A stretch of DNA of 64,000 nt, taken from assembly GCA_034440635.1 (NCBI GenBank), contig JAOTON010000466.1:620001-684000 (forward strand), given 5' to 3'. The notes below the pieces were generated by a model. The model was not told the origin of the DNA, made no database searches, and was given only the letters and a program-made list of their open reading frames with translations. This document shows, in pieces, positions 1-11,344 of this stretch (position 1 is the first letter of the stretch; each line of letters opens with the position of its first letter). A program made the position numbers and the translations under genes. The DNA comes from Lepas anatifera. Taxonomy: Eukaryota > Arthropoda > Thecostraca > Lepadidae.

Positions 1-180
1 GACACGCTGTTCGCCGTTCGAAAATGTCTTTTGTGTCCTTTGCTGAAGGCCATTCTTGAAGGCTGACCGGTTTTCGTGCAAACCAAGAACCAGAAACCGG
101 CTCAATAAAAAGCAGGGGTGGCTCTTCGAGATTATATGTGTTAATCTCGAGATTAATGTGTCTCGAGATTAATTAATCGT
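1..180. other. Unassigned flank
   Basis: I see no gene here. Positions 125-176 hold repeated TCTCGAGATTAAT segments directly before the TTAA of element A1. A related string (GTTCGAGATTAAATG) lies at 1829-1843 beyond element B1, so the two sides may once have been closer together; this is inference. Confidence 0.4.
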
Positions 181-1206
181 TTAACCCTCGCCCCACCGGG
201 GCCATCGATGGCCCCCCTAAGGTTTTTCCGGGATAGCAGAAAGACGATGAGGCGCAGCACCGTGGTTGAGGGCTCTACCTTTCACTGCATCATTTTCCCA
301 CCATCCCTGAAATTTTTTACCCCGGGTCACCCAAGGTCAGGTCACCAGACGAGTTCAACCAAGGTCACCTCACTTCAGCTTTAGAGCTCTGTAAGAGCTA
401 CATTTCGGAGTCGATCGATTTGAAACTTCCTACACTTTATGACCCCTCCAGGGTCTACAAGGTGTATATCCGGGATTTTTCGATTTCGTGCCCTGAGGTC
501 AGGTCACGAGGTGACCTCTCCCATTGAAAAGCATGGGAAAAGCTGTCTTATGATCTAAAAGTCACAAAAACGATTGAAAATGCTCAGCTTGATCAGAAAA
601 GCGTTTTTGGACACCCTTTCACAGATTCCAAGGGCCATATTTGCCCTTTGACATCCCCAAGGTCATCCAAGGTCACCAGGGGTCAAAAACAGTATTTTGA
701 AAATAACTTTGACCTGTATAAGCTAGAGCGCTGAAACAAACACCATCGTGTTTGTCTCGTCATTGGCTTTCATTTAATATACGGCAAGGTCACTTCCTGA
801 CCTTTTGTGACCTCAGGTCATACTAGGTCACGAGGTGACCTCTGGAGGTCAAACTACTGGCGGGAGGTCTTTACGTTTCCATAGCAGAAAAAGTACTGGC
901 AATTTCCTATCAAATGTACTTTCCCACACCTCAATAGCTCTAAGGGCATAAGAGTTATGCCCAGTTTGCTTAAGCATTGCATATTTGAGTGAAAATAGCC
1001 GATCTTGACCTAATTTGACCTCTGGAGGTCAAACCATTGACCTGAACACTAAAACATGTGAAGTAATTTCTTACTGAATTCACGCGAGCTTTCTAGTGCA
1101 CTTTGCAGATTTGCGCTGACGCCCATATTTTCAGAGTTAGAGGGGGCCATCGATGGCCCCCGGTGGGGCGAAGGTGGCGCCGGACCCCCGGTGGGGCGCG
1201 GGTTAA
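181..1206 (+). mobile_element. TTAA element, family A, full-length copy A1
   Basis: This is a non-autonomous DNA element with no transposase frame. It starts TTAACCCTCGCCCCACCGGG and ends with GGTGGGGCGCGGGTTAA, so the ends are inverted copies of each other and TTAA lies at both borders (181-184 and 1203-1206). A GGCCATCGATGGCC palindrome sits just inside each end. The interior holds about 20 exact AGGTCA or TGACCT hexamers by hand count, against roughly 0.5 expected by chance for this length. Two direct repeats with a 4-nt spacer are visible (AGGTCATCCAAGGTCA near 660 and AGGTCATACTAGGTCA near 820). TTAA targets and CCC after the TTAA recall piggyBac-type elements; that placement is inference. 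Element B1 shares its right TTAA. Confidence 0.9.
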
Positions 1207-1782
1207 CACGCGCATTGACGGGAGGCGGGTACCCGCCCCCCCGTCTGGTTTTTCGGATAGAACATAAAAACGGCGGCGCGTAGCGCCGCCGCACTTGTAT
1301 CCATACGCGTATATTAACAGTAAAAACGCAGTACATGGTAAAACATACACTCCTAACACTAGGCAAAGAAAACTAGGCAGGGGCGCCGCCACGGAATTTA
1401 AGCCATCACACATTTATTAGGTAGGTACTTAACACACTCGGGTTAAAAATAAACTCGGGTTAAAAAACTTGACATACCTTCTCTCATCATTTTTACAACT
1501 TTTGTCAAAATTTTAAGGTTAGGTCATCTCAGGTCAGGTCACCAGTACAGGTCAAGTGACCTGACCTCAAAGTTTAAGACAACATAAGTCGGAACAAAGT
1601 GAACTCATCCGATTGAAGTGACCTGACAAAATGGTTAAAATATTTCGATGGAGAAGCGTATGGGCTACCCAAAGCCGTTTACCATTTTTCACTACCTACC
1701 GTGGTTCTGGAGATTTTAGGGGGTACCCGCGCCCCCCTGTCAAAGCGAAGGTGGCTCAGAGCCCCGTCGATGCGCGTGTTAA
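1203..1782 (+). mobile_element. TTAA element, family B, rearranged copy B1
   Basis: The ends are TTAACACGCGCATTGACGGG and GATGCGCGTGTTAA, inverted relative to each other. A GCGGGTACCCGC palindrome and a GGCGGCGCGTAGCGCCGCC hairpin lie inside the left end. Compared with B2 it has an unrelated stretch at about 1297-1470 and lacks roughly 300 bp of the middle. It uses the same TTAA as the right end of A1, so it probably inserted into A1's target duplication or the reverse. Confidence 0.85.
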
Positions 1783-1828
1783 TCTGGTAAAACAACGAGA
1801 CAAAACGTTAATCCGTACGAGATAAAAC

Positions 1829-2208
1829 GTGTTCGAGATTAAATGTGGCGGTCTCCCAGGGCGGACCACCCTGAGAGACCGCCTGGGCCTTTCACGGCAG
1901 GAGAGTGTGGAGGTGGAGTGCCTGCGCATTGGCCACTCCCTTCTCCTGTGCAGCTACCGAAAGAGGATCGGCCTGAACCCGGAGGCCAAGTTACAGGAAT
2001 GCGACGATGGAGAGGACGAGATCCTCCACCACCTTCTGACCCGGTGCCCTGCGTGCGCTGACCTGCACTGGGACATATTTGGACGGGACGACCCGCCCAT
2101 CCGGGAAGCGCTGGCGGACCCACGACGGCTGGCGATGTTCCTGCGGCGGTTGGGGCGCCTGCAGGGCGCCCCCTCCCATATGGCCGGAACACTCAATCAA
2201 TCAATCAG
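1829..2208 (+). pseudogene. LINE 3' end remnant with (TCAA)n tail
   Basis: A GC-rich island of about 370 bp encodes a peptide (1829-2233) with a stretch RIGHSLLLCSYRKRIG followed by LHHLLTRCP. This resembles the region after the reverse transcriptase or RNase H of R1/I/LOA-type non-LTR retrotransposons, which usually carries a GH...RIG...C..C...H....C arrangement. Here the first CxxC pair is missing (one C in LQECDD). The frame runs into TCAATCAATCAATCA at 2193-2207, a simple repeat tail of the kind found at the 3' ends of such elements. It looks like a strongly 5'-truncated insertion. A GC-rich cellular gene fragment cannot be excluded. Confidence 0.6.
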
Positions 2209-4181
2209 ATTAAATGTGTCCGTCGACATCTAAATCTGTGATATAATTGTAATTCTTTGGTCTCCGGAGAATATAAAAACACGTAGTCTAGAGAACCGGA
2301 GAATAGCTGAATGTGATACGGAAGAATAACTCTTGATATGCGTCAGAACTGGGGAACCAGAGAGCAGCCACCACGATCCTTGGATGAACGAACAAAAGTG
2401 TGGAACGCACCACGAACCCAAACCTGATCACTTTTTGTTTCAGGGGGATCGTTTGTTGTGTGTTGCAGGTTGGAGATGGACTGGCCACCTCACTCCTCTC
2501 TCCGTGGTGGTAGCTCTTTCTAATTTTTTTCGTATATAGATATACAAGATTTAAGAGTACATTGTTTTTTACTTCAAGTTGAGTTAGTTTCTGATCAGGG
2601 CACATCAAGAAAATATACCTCAAAATTATAGCCTGGAACAGTTCGTATTAAATAAAAAGGATTCTATAATTAATCTTAACATTGGTAGTCACAGAGTCTA
2701 AACCTAAGAAGACGCATCGCAGCTTTAAGACAAGCAAGCTGCTAGCCTCATGAATGACATTTGTTTATGAAAATGATAAGCCTTTATTTTTAATACTTCG
2801 GAGTTCGGAAACGGTCCTTTCTCATAATAGAACAAACAATTCCAGAAGCACTTCATATAACATCATATCATTATATAAAATAGTATATTAACCGTTATTT
2901 TTTATTAGATTGTTTATTAGATTATCTACGTTGATAAGATATTTCATGACCAGCCTCCTCGAATCATAGTTCCAAATGGGGCTAATACACTGATAAATAT
3001 TCAGGTACATCCCTTCACCAAAATTATCATAATATAATAGGTGAACACATACATTTTTAGTCAGAGTGCTAGGATAACCTCGAATCGAGTTCCAATATTT
3101 GAATATTCCAGTACTGAACTGCATTATTGCAGCATTCGATTTCCAAATCAGATCTAAATTTCAAGCCTTGGTCACACTATGACCAAAAGTTTTCGCTTAT
3201 TGTATTATGAGGATTCTGACGAGGGGCTGTGCCCGAATATGTGATCACAGGCTCCATTTTGCGTCAAGAATTCGAGAGGCAAAGCCATGAAACATCTTAC
3301 CAATTTATAATCATGCTCCTCGGCTACGCAATGCAAAATTCATCTACTTTTAAAAACCAACAGATATCAGTTGATCAATGAGGCTTATATTCAATCTCAC
3401 AAAAACATGAGAAAATATAACCTACCAGGAAATTACAAGCGAGTCATAACCCTCGGCAGGTGAGAAACGCGTGCAACAATCAGGTCTGCGAGTCCCCAAC
3501 GAGCAGTCTTCCGAGTGCAACGTGGACTAGAGGATATAACTCAGTACGTCAGTGACGGATCCAGGCCAATGTTTTTTGTGGGGGGAGGGGAGGACAGGGT
3601 CCAAAATCGTGAATACACATTTTTTAAAGGTCGGTGAAAATCGCAGAGTTTGGGAGGAAAGTAAATTTTCCCTGAACCCACCAGTGGGTATGCAGCTCCT
3701 AGCTTCCAGTCCTTGAAGTGCACTCTAAGAAGGCTGGGAGCGAACCAAATACTGAGTGTACATCAAAAGCATAACAGATTTTGCATCTGTCCACAATAAG
3801 TGCTGCACGGTTTGATAAAATGTTCACCGCAATAGTCTGAGCACAGAGGTGTCACTTATTATTTTCGCCGACTTTCGCACGTAAGACCACCAACAAAATC
3901 TGACCACTTGGTTTTTTACTATAAAGACCCTTTGCATTACTAATTTTCTTACCTCTAGGCTAAAAAATACTTTTAATGGCATGTTTTACTGAGGTCCTCA
4001 GAGGATTTGCCTTAATATACCGCGATAAACACCACTTAGCACATACATGGCTAGGCTCTTCTTAAATTAGAAGATATTTTCACAGCAGGAACAAATGGGC
4101 CAAATAAAGGGTACAAATAAAATATCACAAGCCCACAATGAAAGCAAACAAGATATCACTGAATCTTGTTTTAAACATATG
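2209..4181. other. AT-rich stretch without a recognised gene
   Basis: I find no coding frame or RNA gene that I recognise. A segment at 3551-3600 (GACGGATCCAGG followed by a G-run) resembles the terminus of the CAG(G/T)GGCGGATCC class of short hAT-like elements seen elsewhere in the window; no matching second end was found. Confidence 0.4.
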
Positions 4182-4242
<61 letters not shown>

Positions 4243-4305
4243 TATTTATATATATATATATAAATATATATATATATGTACATATATATGTATACATATA
4301 TATGT

Positions 4306-4340
<35 letters not shown>
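4182..4340. repeat. (TA)n microsatellite
   Basis: Long TA runs are interrupted by TATATG and TTCATATT variants and end in a TTTATTTATT stretch near 4337-4358. Open frames over this stretch on both strands, rich in Tyr and Ile, are translations of the repeat. Confidence 0.95.
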
Positions 4341-4525
4341 TTTATTTATTTATTTATTCAAGAACAAAGACATCCCCAAAGACGATCTATAGTCTAGATC
4401 ATGGGTTTGTGGAGGGGTCAGGTGGAACCATGCAAATTCATGTTTTTTATAAATTAGAATACATTATTTCAACACTGGCCCACAATAGTGGTTGATTATT
4501 AATCTAAGATAGCCTATGATTCGTA

Positions 4526-4590
4526 TTGTAGCTTAATTTAAAGCTTTAGGCTTTTAACCTAAGAATGGGCCAAAGTTAAATACAGCCCTA
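4526..4590 (+). tRNA. tRNA-Lys-like (UUU) inside the NUMT
   Basis: A perfect 5-bp anticodon stem TTAGG/CCTAA encloses loop CTTTTAA, anticodon TTT. A D-arm (GCTTAATTTAAAGC) precedes it, and GTATT can pair with AATAC as acceptor stem. The T arm is weak. As part of a nuclear insertion it is probably not functional. The identity rests on the anticodon only. Confidence 0.5.
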
Positions 4591-4701
4591 GTGCGGTGTT
4601 AATTCAGTTATATTTGTTATCTATAAAATCTGAATAAAATTTATTTTTTCAGGTCTTTGAATAATTTAAGAGTGTATACTCATAATTAATTTAGGATAAA
4701 C

Positions 4702-4773
4702 TACTGAGGGATTCGAACCGTCATTAAATGTTGTCAAAACATACACTTTCCTGTCAGCCAAGTAGTTTAATAA
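4702..4773 (-). tRNA. tRNA-Ser(UCN)-like inside the NUMT
   Basis: On the minus strand AACTACT pairs with AGTAGTT as a full 7-bp acceptor stem. A GGTTCGAATCC T-loop is present, and stem TATGT/ACATT encloses loop TTTGACA, giving anticodon TGA. Base 37 is C where A is expected, and one stem pair is lost, which would fit decay after transfer to the nucleus. Confidence 0.55.
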
Positions 4774-5079
4774 TTTATTTAATTTTATAATTCTTGTTTA
4801 ATATAGGTCAGAGATATATCAGCGCCATATTATTTACACAAAAAAACATTCAGGTCCAGAATTTTTAAAATGAAAATAAAAGAAGTAAAAAACTAACTAA
4901 CCGAGGATTTTTTTCACTTAAATACAAAATACGTTGTACAATTTTTATTTCCTAAAGGAATTCTTTACCTAGATTTTGGTTTTCATCTCTTTCGGATACT
5001 CTTTGGACTCAAAATTTACTTGGCTATCAAGGGGTATATTCGTTTTCCCAATAATCTAGATGGAGTTTTAGGGAGACCT

Positions 5080-5540
5080 TTTGGAGGATTAATAGTTTCG
5101 CAGTTATATAAAATTGGACGAAATATAATAAACTAATAAAATATAGAAATAATTTATGAAATTAATCATAAACTTATATATTTTTCAATTACACGATCGT
5201 TGTGATCCAAGTTGTAATTTTAGCTATTTTTCTGTTCTACATGTAAATAAAAGTGTGAAACTCTACCTAAACGAAATTTTTAGATAAACACAGTAGTTTA
5301 AACTGGTGTTAAGTTAATCTAGTGCCGGTAAGATAACTTAGAGTAGGTAAATAGCGTGCCAGCAACCGCGGTCATACGCTATTCTCAAGTTTAAAAATTT
5401 TTATAAAACAATTTTGGCAAAATTACATTATGAGTCGGTTCACTAATAGGGTAGAATCTTATAGAGAGTATTAACTAATGATAGCCAAATTATTAGGAGG
5501 TATAAATAACCAGGATTAGATACCCTGCTACAACCTCTAA
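5080..5540 (+). rRNA. Mitochondrial 12S rRNA fragment (NUMT)
   Basis: Two universally conserved small-subunit blocks are present in the right order and spacing: GTGCCAGCAACCGCGGTCAT at 5357-5376 and AACCAGGATTAGATACCCTG at 5509-5528. The gene stops about 12 bases after the second block, so the 3' half is missing. The 5' border is not visible to me; 5080 is approximate. The copy is a nuclear pseudogene. Confidence 0.85.
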
Positions 5541-5563
5541 ATTTCAACACTGGCCCACAATAG

Positions 5564-7759
5564 GAAACAAATATTCAAATTTCAGGTCTATGGGAGAATC
5601 GGTCTGATTGGGTTCATCCCATTCAAACTAACAAACAAAATGATCATACACAAGCTGGTCCATTGGGACGATAGCTTGATGATACACAGCAGCTACAAAA
5701 GACAGGTTTTCTAGTACACAAATTTTCTCTTTGAAGCGACCCGCCTAATCTTTCATATATTCTTCCAGGAAAACACAAAAAATTGCATCACCCAAGACTG
5801 CCCCCCTGTCATTCCTACATGACTATCCATACTCTTTGTTCACAATTATATTGTTGTATTGGGTACACTCCTAGTGTTTCAAATCATAATACATCTTATC
5901 CTAGTTTTCCTTCAGTTCATTTTTAATATCAATTATAAAAAGCATGCAGATGGGCATTTTCAGAGGGCAGATGGATGAATTCATCTGCAGATGGGCATGA
6001 ATGCAGATGGGCATTTTCCGAGGGCAGATGGATGAATTCATGCTACAGTCACTTTCATGTCTGGAAACAAACAGTAGCACTTGAAATATGAGTAAATGGA
6101 TCTGATAAGTAGATAGGAGTACACTGACTACTATGTACTGTATGGTACCAAAATAAATGGAAAATCTGTTTCAATCTGTAAAATTATTCAAAAACATTTT
6201 CATACTTAAAAGAAGGTAAGCTAAGCAGCAAATGCACTAGCATGCACACATTGTGCAGAGCCAGTATTTGTAACAGGTAGAAATTTGTAATTCAAATTAC
6301 AAGCTTGATATAGACTTTTACTAGAGTGCACAAATATTATAAATATAAAGTTAGACCAAAAAGAGAGGGAATATGGGCAATTCAAAAATAATATGCTTAA
6401 ATAATCATTGGAGAATTGCCATCACCAAATAATTTTCACCTATTTTGGTACACAAGTTCACCTGTGCAACAATAAAATGAGGACTTTTTGGCATTGACAC
6501 TGCTCATAAGCCTTGTTCCGTCTGCCAGCACAGCCTTATCCGCGAGCCCTCGAGCCTTTCCTCTAGAAAAGAAATACCACAACTGGCTCTAGTATGTGCT
6601 ATGGCTAATCAGACAAAAATGAACTAGAATACTTATCTACCAATCACAAAAAAGTATGCTACCACTGTTGTGCTGTTACTGTTTTTCCAGCAGCACCACA
6701 GCAGGTAGCCAGCCTGTAAATCTAAGATTGGTTCTAAGATTGGTTCTCAGGGAGAGGCTATAGCCATGTGACATAGACTCAATCCAGTGTGCAAAGTATG
6801 GCATTTTCAACGAGATCTCGTCAGGGTGAGTGCCCTAGGAGACAAGAGTGAGTGGTGTGAAGTTCATCAACCTGGTGTGAATTTCCCAGACTGGTGCAAG
6901 GAAGGTGACACTGAAAACCAAACAAATAATGACTGAATGGTTATAAAGACACAGGAGGGGACCTTATAACAAGTATTTAACTAACTAATACAAGAGGTAG
7001 CATTGCATTGTGTGGGTAGGAAAGGGTGCATTTTTCTCTATCGTATATAGCAGTTTGGTGTGAATTTTTGGTGTCTGGCAGTGCAATGATTTTAGATGGC
7101 TGGTGTGACTCGTCTAGCCTGCTGCCATACTTTGCAGACTGGGACTCAATGCTGCTCGCTGATTGGTGTTGACAGACGAAACGAGACCACAGCTTTAACA
7201 GTGGGCCAAAATGAATAGTTATCAATTAAGCATACAATTTCCTTTTTGGCAACTTCATGAACCTAATTAATGCAGAACAGAAACATTAAATGCATTGCCC
7301 ATACTTGATAGGATTAGTGTTTGACTAACTCACTACACTCACTAAACAAAACCTCAATAAGCATTGGTGGCCAGCAAAGATGGATGGCAAAAATTCAAAT
7401 TGTTTCATTAACTTTTCACGCATAGATTTTTTACCTCTAAGAAAATCTCAACTGACCACATCAAAGGCTCAAAATATTATACGTGCAGATTACCGACGAT
7501 ATGTTGATCCACGAGACCGGAGAGGCGACAATCTCCTCGTCCGAAAAACCACCCAAAGCTTTCTTCATGCCTCAAAGGAGGCTCTTCTGGATCGCGCTAC
7601 CCGTATCTTTTTATTGTATCATTTTAGCTGCAATGCAATCATGCAATAACGAACAATTATTAATTATAATCTTTAGGGTATTCGGGCCTGACCGCAGCGC
7701 TAATTAGTGTTCTAGAATTTGTATTCATATCTTCGCGTTTGCCGCGGTTTTTGAAATGG
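5564..7759. other. No recognised gene
   Basis: No supported gene. Positions 6775-6805 (TGCAAAGTATGGCA) and 7118-7140 (TGCCATACTTTGCA) form an inverted repeat about 330 bp apart around several TGGTGTGAA(T/G)TT strings, which may be a small inverted-repeat element. Frames at 6977-7225 and 7380-7707 match nothing I know. Confidence 0.35.
5942..6052. repeat. Tandem repeat, 57-bp period, two copies
   Basis: The unit begins ATGCAGATGGGCATTTTC, contains GAGGGCAGATGGATGAATTC and recurs after 57 bases (5944 and 6001) with one A/C difference in the core. Confidence 0.85.
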
Positions 7760-8193
7760 TGAATATCGATAGTTCATTGATAGCCATGATGACATCACAT
7801 TGATGTAAGATAAGCCCACGTGACCAGATCCTATAAGGACTGGGCTTCTGATTGGTTGATGGTATTTCTTTAAAGTCCTATATTTCTCTTCCAAAAGCGT
7901 ATTGGAAATATACTTTCATAGAATAATTTTTGATGTTATAGGTTTTAGCTACTGAACTGCTTTAAAAGAAATATTTGACATTTTTCATATATAAATTGAT
8001 AGCTATAGCCGGGTCTGCGTCACTTTATTGTTACCATAAGGACTCGGTAAAGTCGTCTATAAATGTTGACTTTGAGGCCGATTTTCAGGCATTTTGAGCC
8101 TGAATTTGCAAAAATGAGGATATGACTTCTGAAACAACTTTTTGTAACCTTTTGATCTAGCCAATAAAAATTTTTGCGACAATGTCCCTTTAA
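7760..8193 (+). mobile_element. TTAA element, family F, copy F1
   Basis: The right part (about 7985-8193) matches F2 at 56860-57044 over blocks such as GGTAAAGTC, TTGACTTTGAGG and CTTTTGATCTAGCCAAT, and ends CCCTTTAA. The left part holds TGATGACATCA, CACGTGACC and TGATTGGTTGATGG, like F2. The left terminus is not clear and 7760 is approximate. Confidence 0.6.
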
Positions 8194-8340
8194 CTGGTTC
8201 TGTTTGAAGTTGAAAGTTGAAGCACCAAAATCTTGTTTATAAACTAAAAAGGAGGTCGACCACATTGGGGGAAAACATAGTTTTGCCCCTAGCTTTTCTG
8301 TTTGGGAAGAAAATGCCTTTTTGCCCCCCCTTGGATCCGC

Positions 8341-9370
8341 CACTGCCCGGGAGACGGCAGTGATGAACTAGGGGCGGCAGTTATCAGCCACGGGGCCGCA
8401 GTTATCAGTCTGGGGGCGGCAGTGATCAGCCAGGGGCGGCAGTTATCAGCCAAGGGCCGGCAGATTTCAGTCAGGGGGCGGCAATGATCAGCCAGGGGGC
8501 GGCAGTGATCAGCCAGGGGCGGCAGTGATCAGCCAAGGACGGAAGTTATCAGGCAGGGGGTGGTAGTGATCTGCCAGGGGGCGGCAGTTATCAGCCAAGA
8601 ACCGACAGTTTTCAGTCAGGGGGCGGCAATGATCAGCCAGGGGGCGGTAGCGGTCAGTCAGGGGAGGCGGTTAGCAGCCAAGGGGCGGTAATAGTCAGCC
8701 AGGGCGCGGCAGTAGTCAGCCAGGGGCGGCACTTAGCATCCAGGGGGCGGCAGTTATCAGTCAGTGGGCGGCAGTGGTCTGCCAGGGGGCGGCATTGGTC
8801 TTCCAGGGGGGCGGAACTTATCCGCCAGGGGCGGCACTTAGCAGTCAAGGGGCGGCAGTTACCAGTCAGGGGCGGCAATGATCAGCAAGGAGGCGGCAGT
8901 GATCAGCCAGGGCGGCAGTGGCGAACGAGGGGCGGCAGTGATCAGCCGGGTGCGGCAAAGATGATTCGGTGGGCGACAGTGACTTACCAGGAGGGGCAAG
9001 CATATGGGTGTTAAAATAAACCGGGGTGTTTAGCCACGGGCGGCAGTGATAAACCAGGGGTGTCAGTGATCAGCCAGCTGATCAGTGATGAACAAAAGGC
9101 GGCAGTAACCATCCGGAGGGGGGCGGCAGTGATTAATTGCTGGCGACAGTGATCGGGCGGGGGCGGCAGTGATGTGGCATCATAAATCAGGGGACAATGA
9201 TAAGTCAGGTGGCATTGATTAGCTAGAGGCGGAACCAATCAGAGTGGAAGTAATGAGTCCGGGACGGGAAAAACTTGTGAGGGGCAGCACGAATCAGGGT
9301 GGCAGTGATGAGATAGGGTGACACTCTTCAGGGTAGTGGTGATAAGCCAGGGGCGGCACATGTATTAGGG
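8341..9370. repeat. G-rich minisatellite, ~20-bp unit
   Basis: Roughly 45 degenerate tandem copies of a unit like GGGGCGGCAGTGATCAGCCA are present. Most copies keep GGGCGGCAGT and many keep TGATCAGCCA. The array decays towards 9370. Frames over it give repeated GAAVIS or RPLADHC peptides, which are artefacts. A GGATCCGCCACTG string at 8332-8344, like a short hAT-type terminus, directly abuts its start. Confidence 0.9.
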
Positions 9371-10837
9371 GTGCTCAGCACATGATTAGGGTGCTCGAAT
9401 TAGGATTGGGGGTGCTCGGGCACCCCAAAGAGATAGAAAATTACACCCCTGATATCGACTATATAAATAACTTCAGGTAGAAGTGCTCTTCTCTTCATAG
9501 ATTGGTATTTGACAAGAGGTACTTCAGAATCTCTCATTTTCCTGGCAACGTATTCCTATAATTTTAGTCGCCGCTGTTTGAAACGGCATCGCAAGCAGGC
9601 AATACTAGTCCCGCGAAGGCACTCTTCATGATACCAAAATCCGCCCCAAAGGCGGCAAGTTATCCGCCACCCCTTTAAAGAAATTCTGGAATCATCCCTG
9701 GGTACATTCGAGCATGCTATTTATAGTTATCTAGCCACAACCGCAGTGTGGAACTCGCTCGGAGTAGCTCTCTCTCGAGACCCACTTCTATCGACGCAGC
9801 GTCTCACAGTAAATGGAGATGAAATGTATCTCTGAGAGCCTGAGAGGCAGTTTACTGCTCGAACGTAAAATGACAGGACTGCCCATGGCACAGCGAAAAG
9901 TGAAATTGCAGATTTGATTAAAAAACCGCCGGAAGAATTATTTAGACATTTTTTGAGCACTGCAAACCTAGCAAGGTATATGTTTTACATTACTGTGATC
10001 TGGACTTAACGCAGCAACAGTTTTCGTGGTGATATTTCCCAAATAAATTCGTATCGATGCGTATAGATAGTAGTGTAATTCGTGCACCAAATGTTAGACA
10101 TGAGAAACGAAATCAAACAAGCTATTCTATTTTTTATCGTAAATCTTCAAATGTTGAGCCCAAAGCCAATGAAGCTTTTTTTAGGGAGTCGAAGTCAAAC
10201 TTTTTCCCCAGCAATCTTTGCATGACGGTACCTTAAGTATGAAGCTTATGGATCGGGCATCCCTGTAGGAGATATGGACTTAGGCCCAAAATTTATTCAT
10301 AGGCTAGTAAGTTATCAGGATAAAACATTTCTGTTCCGTTACATTTCACGAAAATTTGATCTAATCAAATATGATTTATTTTTACCTATGATGAGGCTTG
10401 ATTCAAACTGTTCGTTCCGGTATAAAATTACAAATGCATTTTAAGGTGAAAGACCTCAAAGCAAACAACATTGCCCCTGATATGTTGCAGTTGGTTTCTA
10501 TGAAAGAACCCTTCAGAGGACCATTGGCCCTTTCATCAAACCTTTTGTCTTTTGTTTCGTGAAGTTTGCATGGACCGTCAATTGTCGAGAACCGCCAAGA
10601 CAGGTTTTTGAGGGACATAAGTGTTTGACAAAAACACTGACCGTGATGAGAATTGCGCTGGCAGACGCGCTAGCGAGCTGTCCGCTCAGCACTTGTAGGG
10701 TTGCCTCATTTGTGGGTGGTGCGTCCGACCCTGGCACAGTGCCACATTGTGTGTCAGCGGAGACGTGCCCTGCCCCGTGACTACGGCACAATTGTCTGGC
10801 AGCGCAGCCGCTGCATCACTTCCAACCCAGGAGGAAC
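9371..10837. other. No recognised gene
   Basis: I see no supported gene or repeat family. The frames at 9727-9960 and 10403-10868 overlap on both strands without familiar motifs. A GTGCTCGGGCACC hairpin lies at 9412-9424. Confidence 0.35.
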
Positions 10838-11190
10838 ATAGCACCAACACGCACCAGGGGTCAACCATTGAATTGATTGACTGAGTGGTATTGCGCTAAC
10901 ACTCGCCAGGGACACTATTTGATCGAATTTCAGGAGTACCATAGCGCCAACACTCGTCAGGGGTCCACTGTTTGAGTGACTGATGGAGTGGCATAGCCCA
11001 ACACTCGCCAGGGATCAACTTTTGAATTGATTTACGAAGTGGCACAGCCCAACACTCGCCAGGGGTCCACTATTGGATTCGCTGATGGAGTTTCATAGGG
11101 CCAACACTTGCCAGGGGTCCACTATTGGATTCACTGACGGAATTTCATAGGGTCAACACTCGCCAGGGGTCCACTATTGGATTAGCCAGC
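10838..11190. repeat. Minisatellite, ~51-52-bp unit, seven copies
   Basis: The string CAACACTCGCCAGGGGTCCA or a close variant starts at 10844, 10897, 10948, 10999, 11050, 11102 and 11154. Spacings are 51-53 bases. Copies nearest the right end are most alike. Confidence 0.9.
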
Positions 11191-11344
11191 AACTTCGGAG
11201 TGTCAAATTTAGGATGGGCCAGCCATTTTTGAACCATCATAGTATCTGCAGCTAGCTCAGTTGGACAGTTATCAGAACTGAACGCTGCTGTTAACGAAAT
11301 CAGTGGACTGTTTTCAAGAGAATCCTCTACTTTTCTAAAGGATT

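Larger units (their letters stand above)
4466..5563 (+). other. Nuclear insertion of mitochondrial DNA (NUMT)
   Basis: Between two identical 23-bp direct repeats (4466-4488 and 5541-5563, beginning ATTTCAACACTG) lies about 1.05 kb of AT-rich DNA with mitochondrial features. It holds a tRNA-Lys-like sequence, an opposite-strand tRNA-Ser-like sequence, an AT-rich spacer that could be control region, and the 5' and central part of a 12S rRNA. The 12S stops abruptly after its conserved GATTAGATACCCTG block. The flanking repeat is best read as a target-site duplication. The alternative, a misassembled true mitochondrial contig, is unlikely because nuclear repeats lie on both sides. Confidence 0.85.

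Noticed and set aside
1049..1413. Overlapping minus-strand frames of 105-106 residues
   Set aside because: They cover the GC-rich junction of elements A1 and B1 and have no recognisable domain.
4067..4397. Tyr/Ile-rich frames on both strands
   Set aside because: Translation of the (TA)n microsatellite.
8302..8878. Repeated GAAVIS and RPLADHC peptides
   Set aside because: Translation of the 20-bp minisatellite on the two strands.
8341..11190. Possible CRISPR-like arrays
   Set aside because: The repeats are contiguous minisatellites without unique spacers, in animal nuclear DNA.
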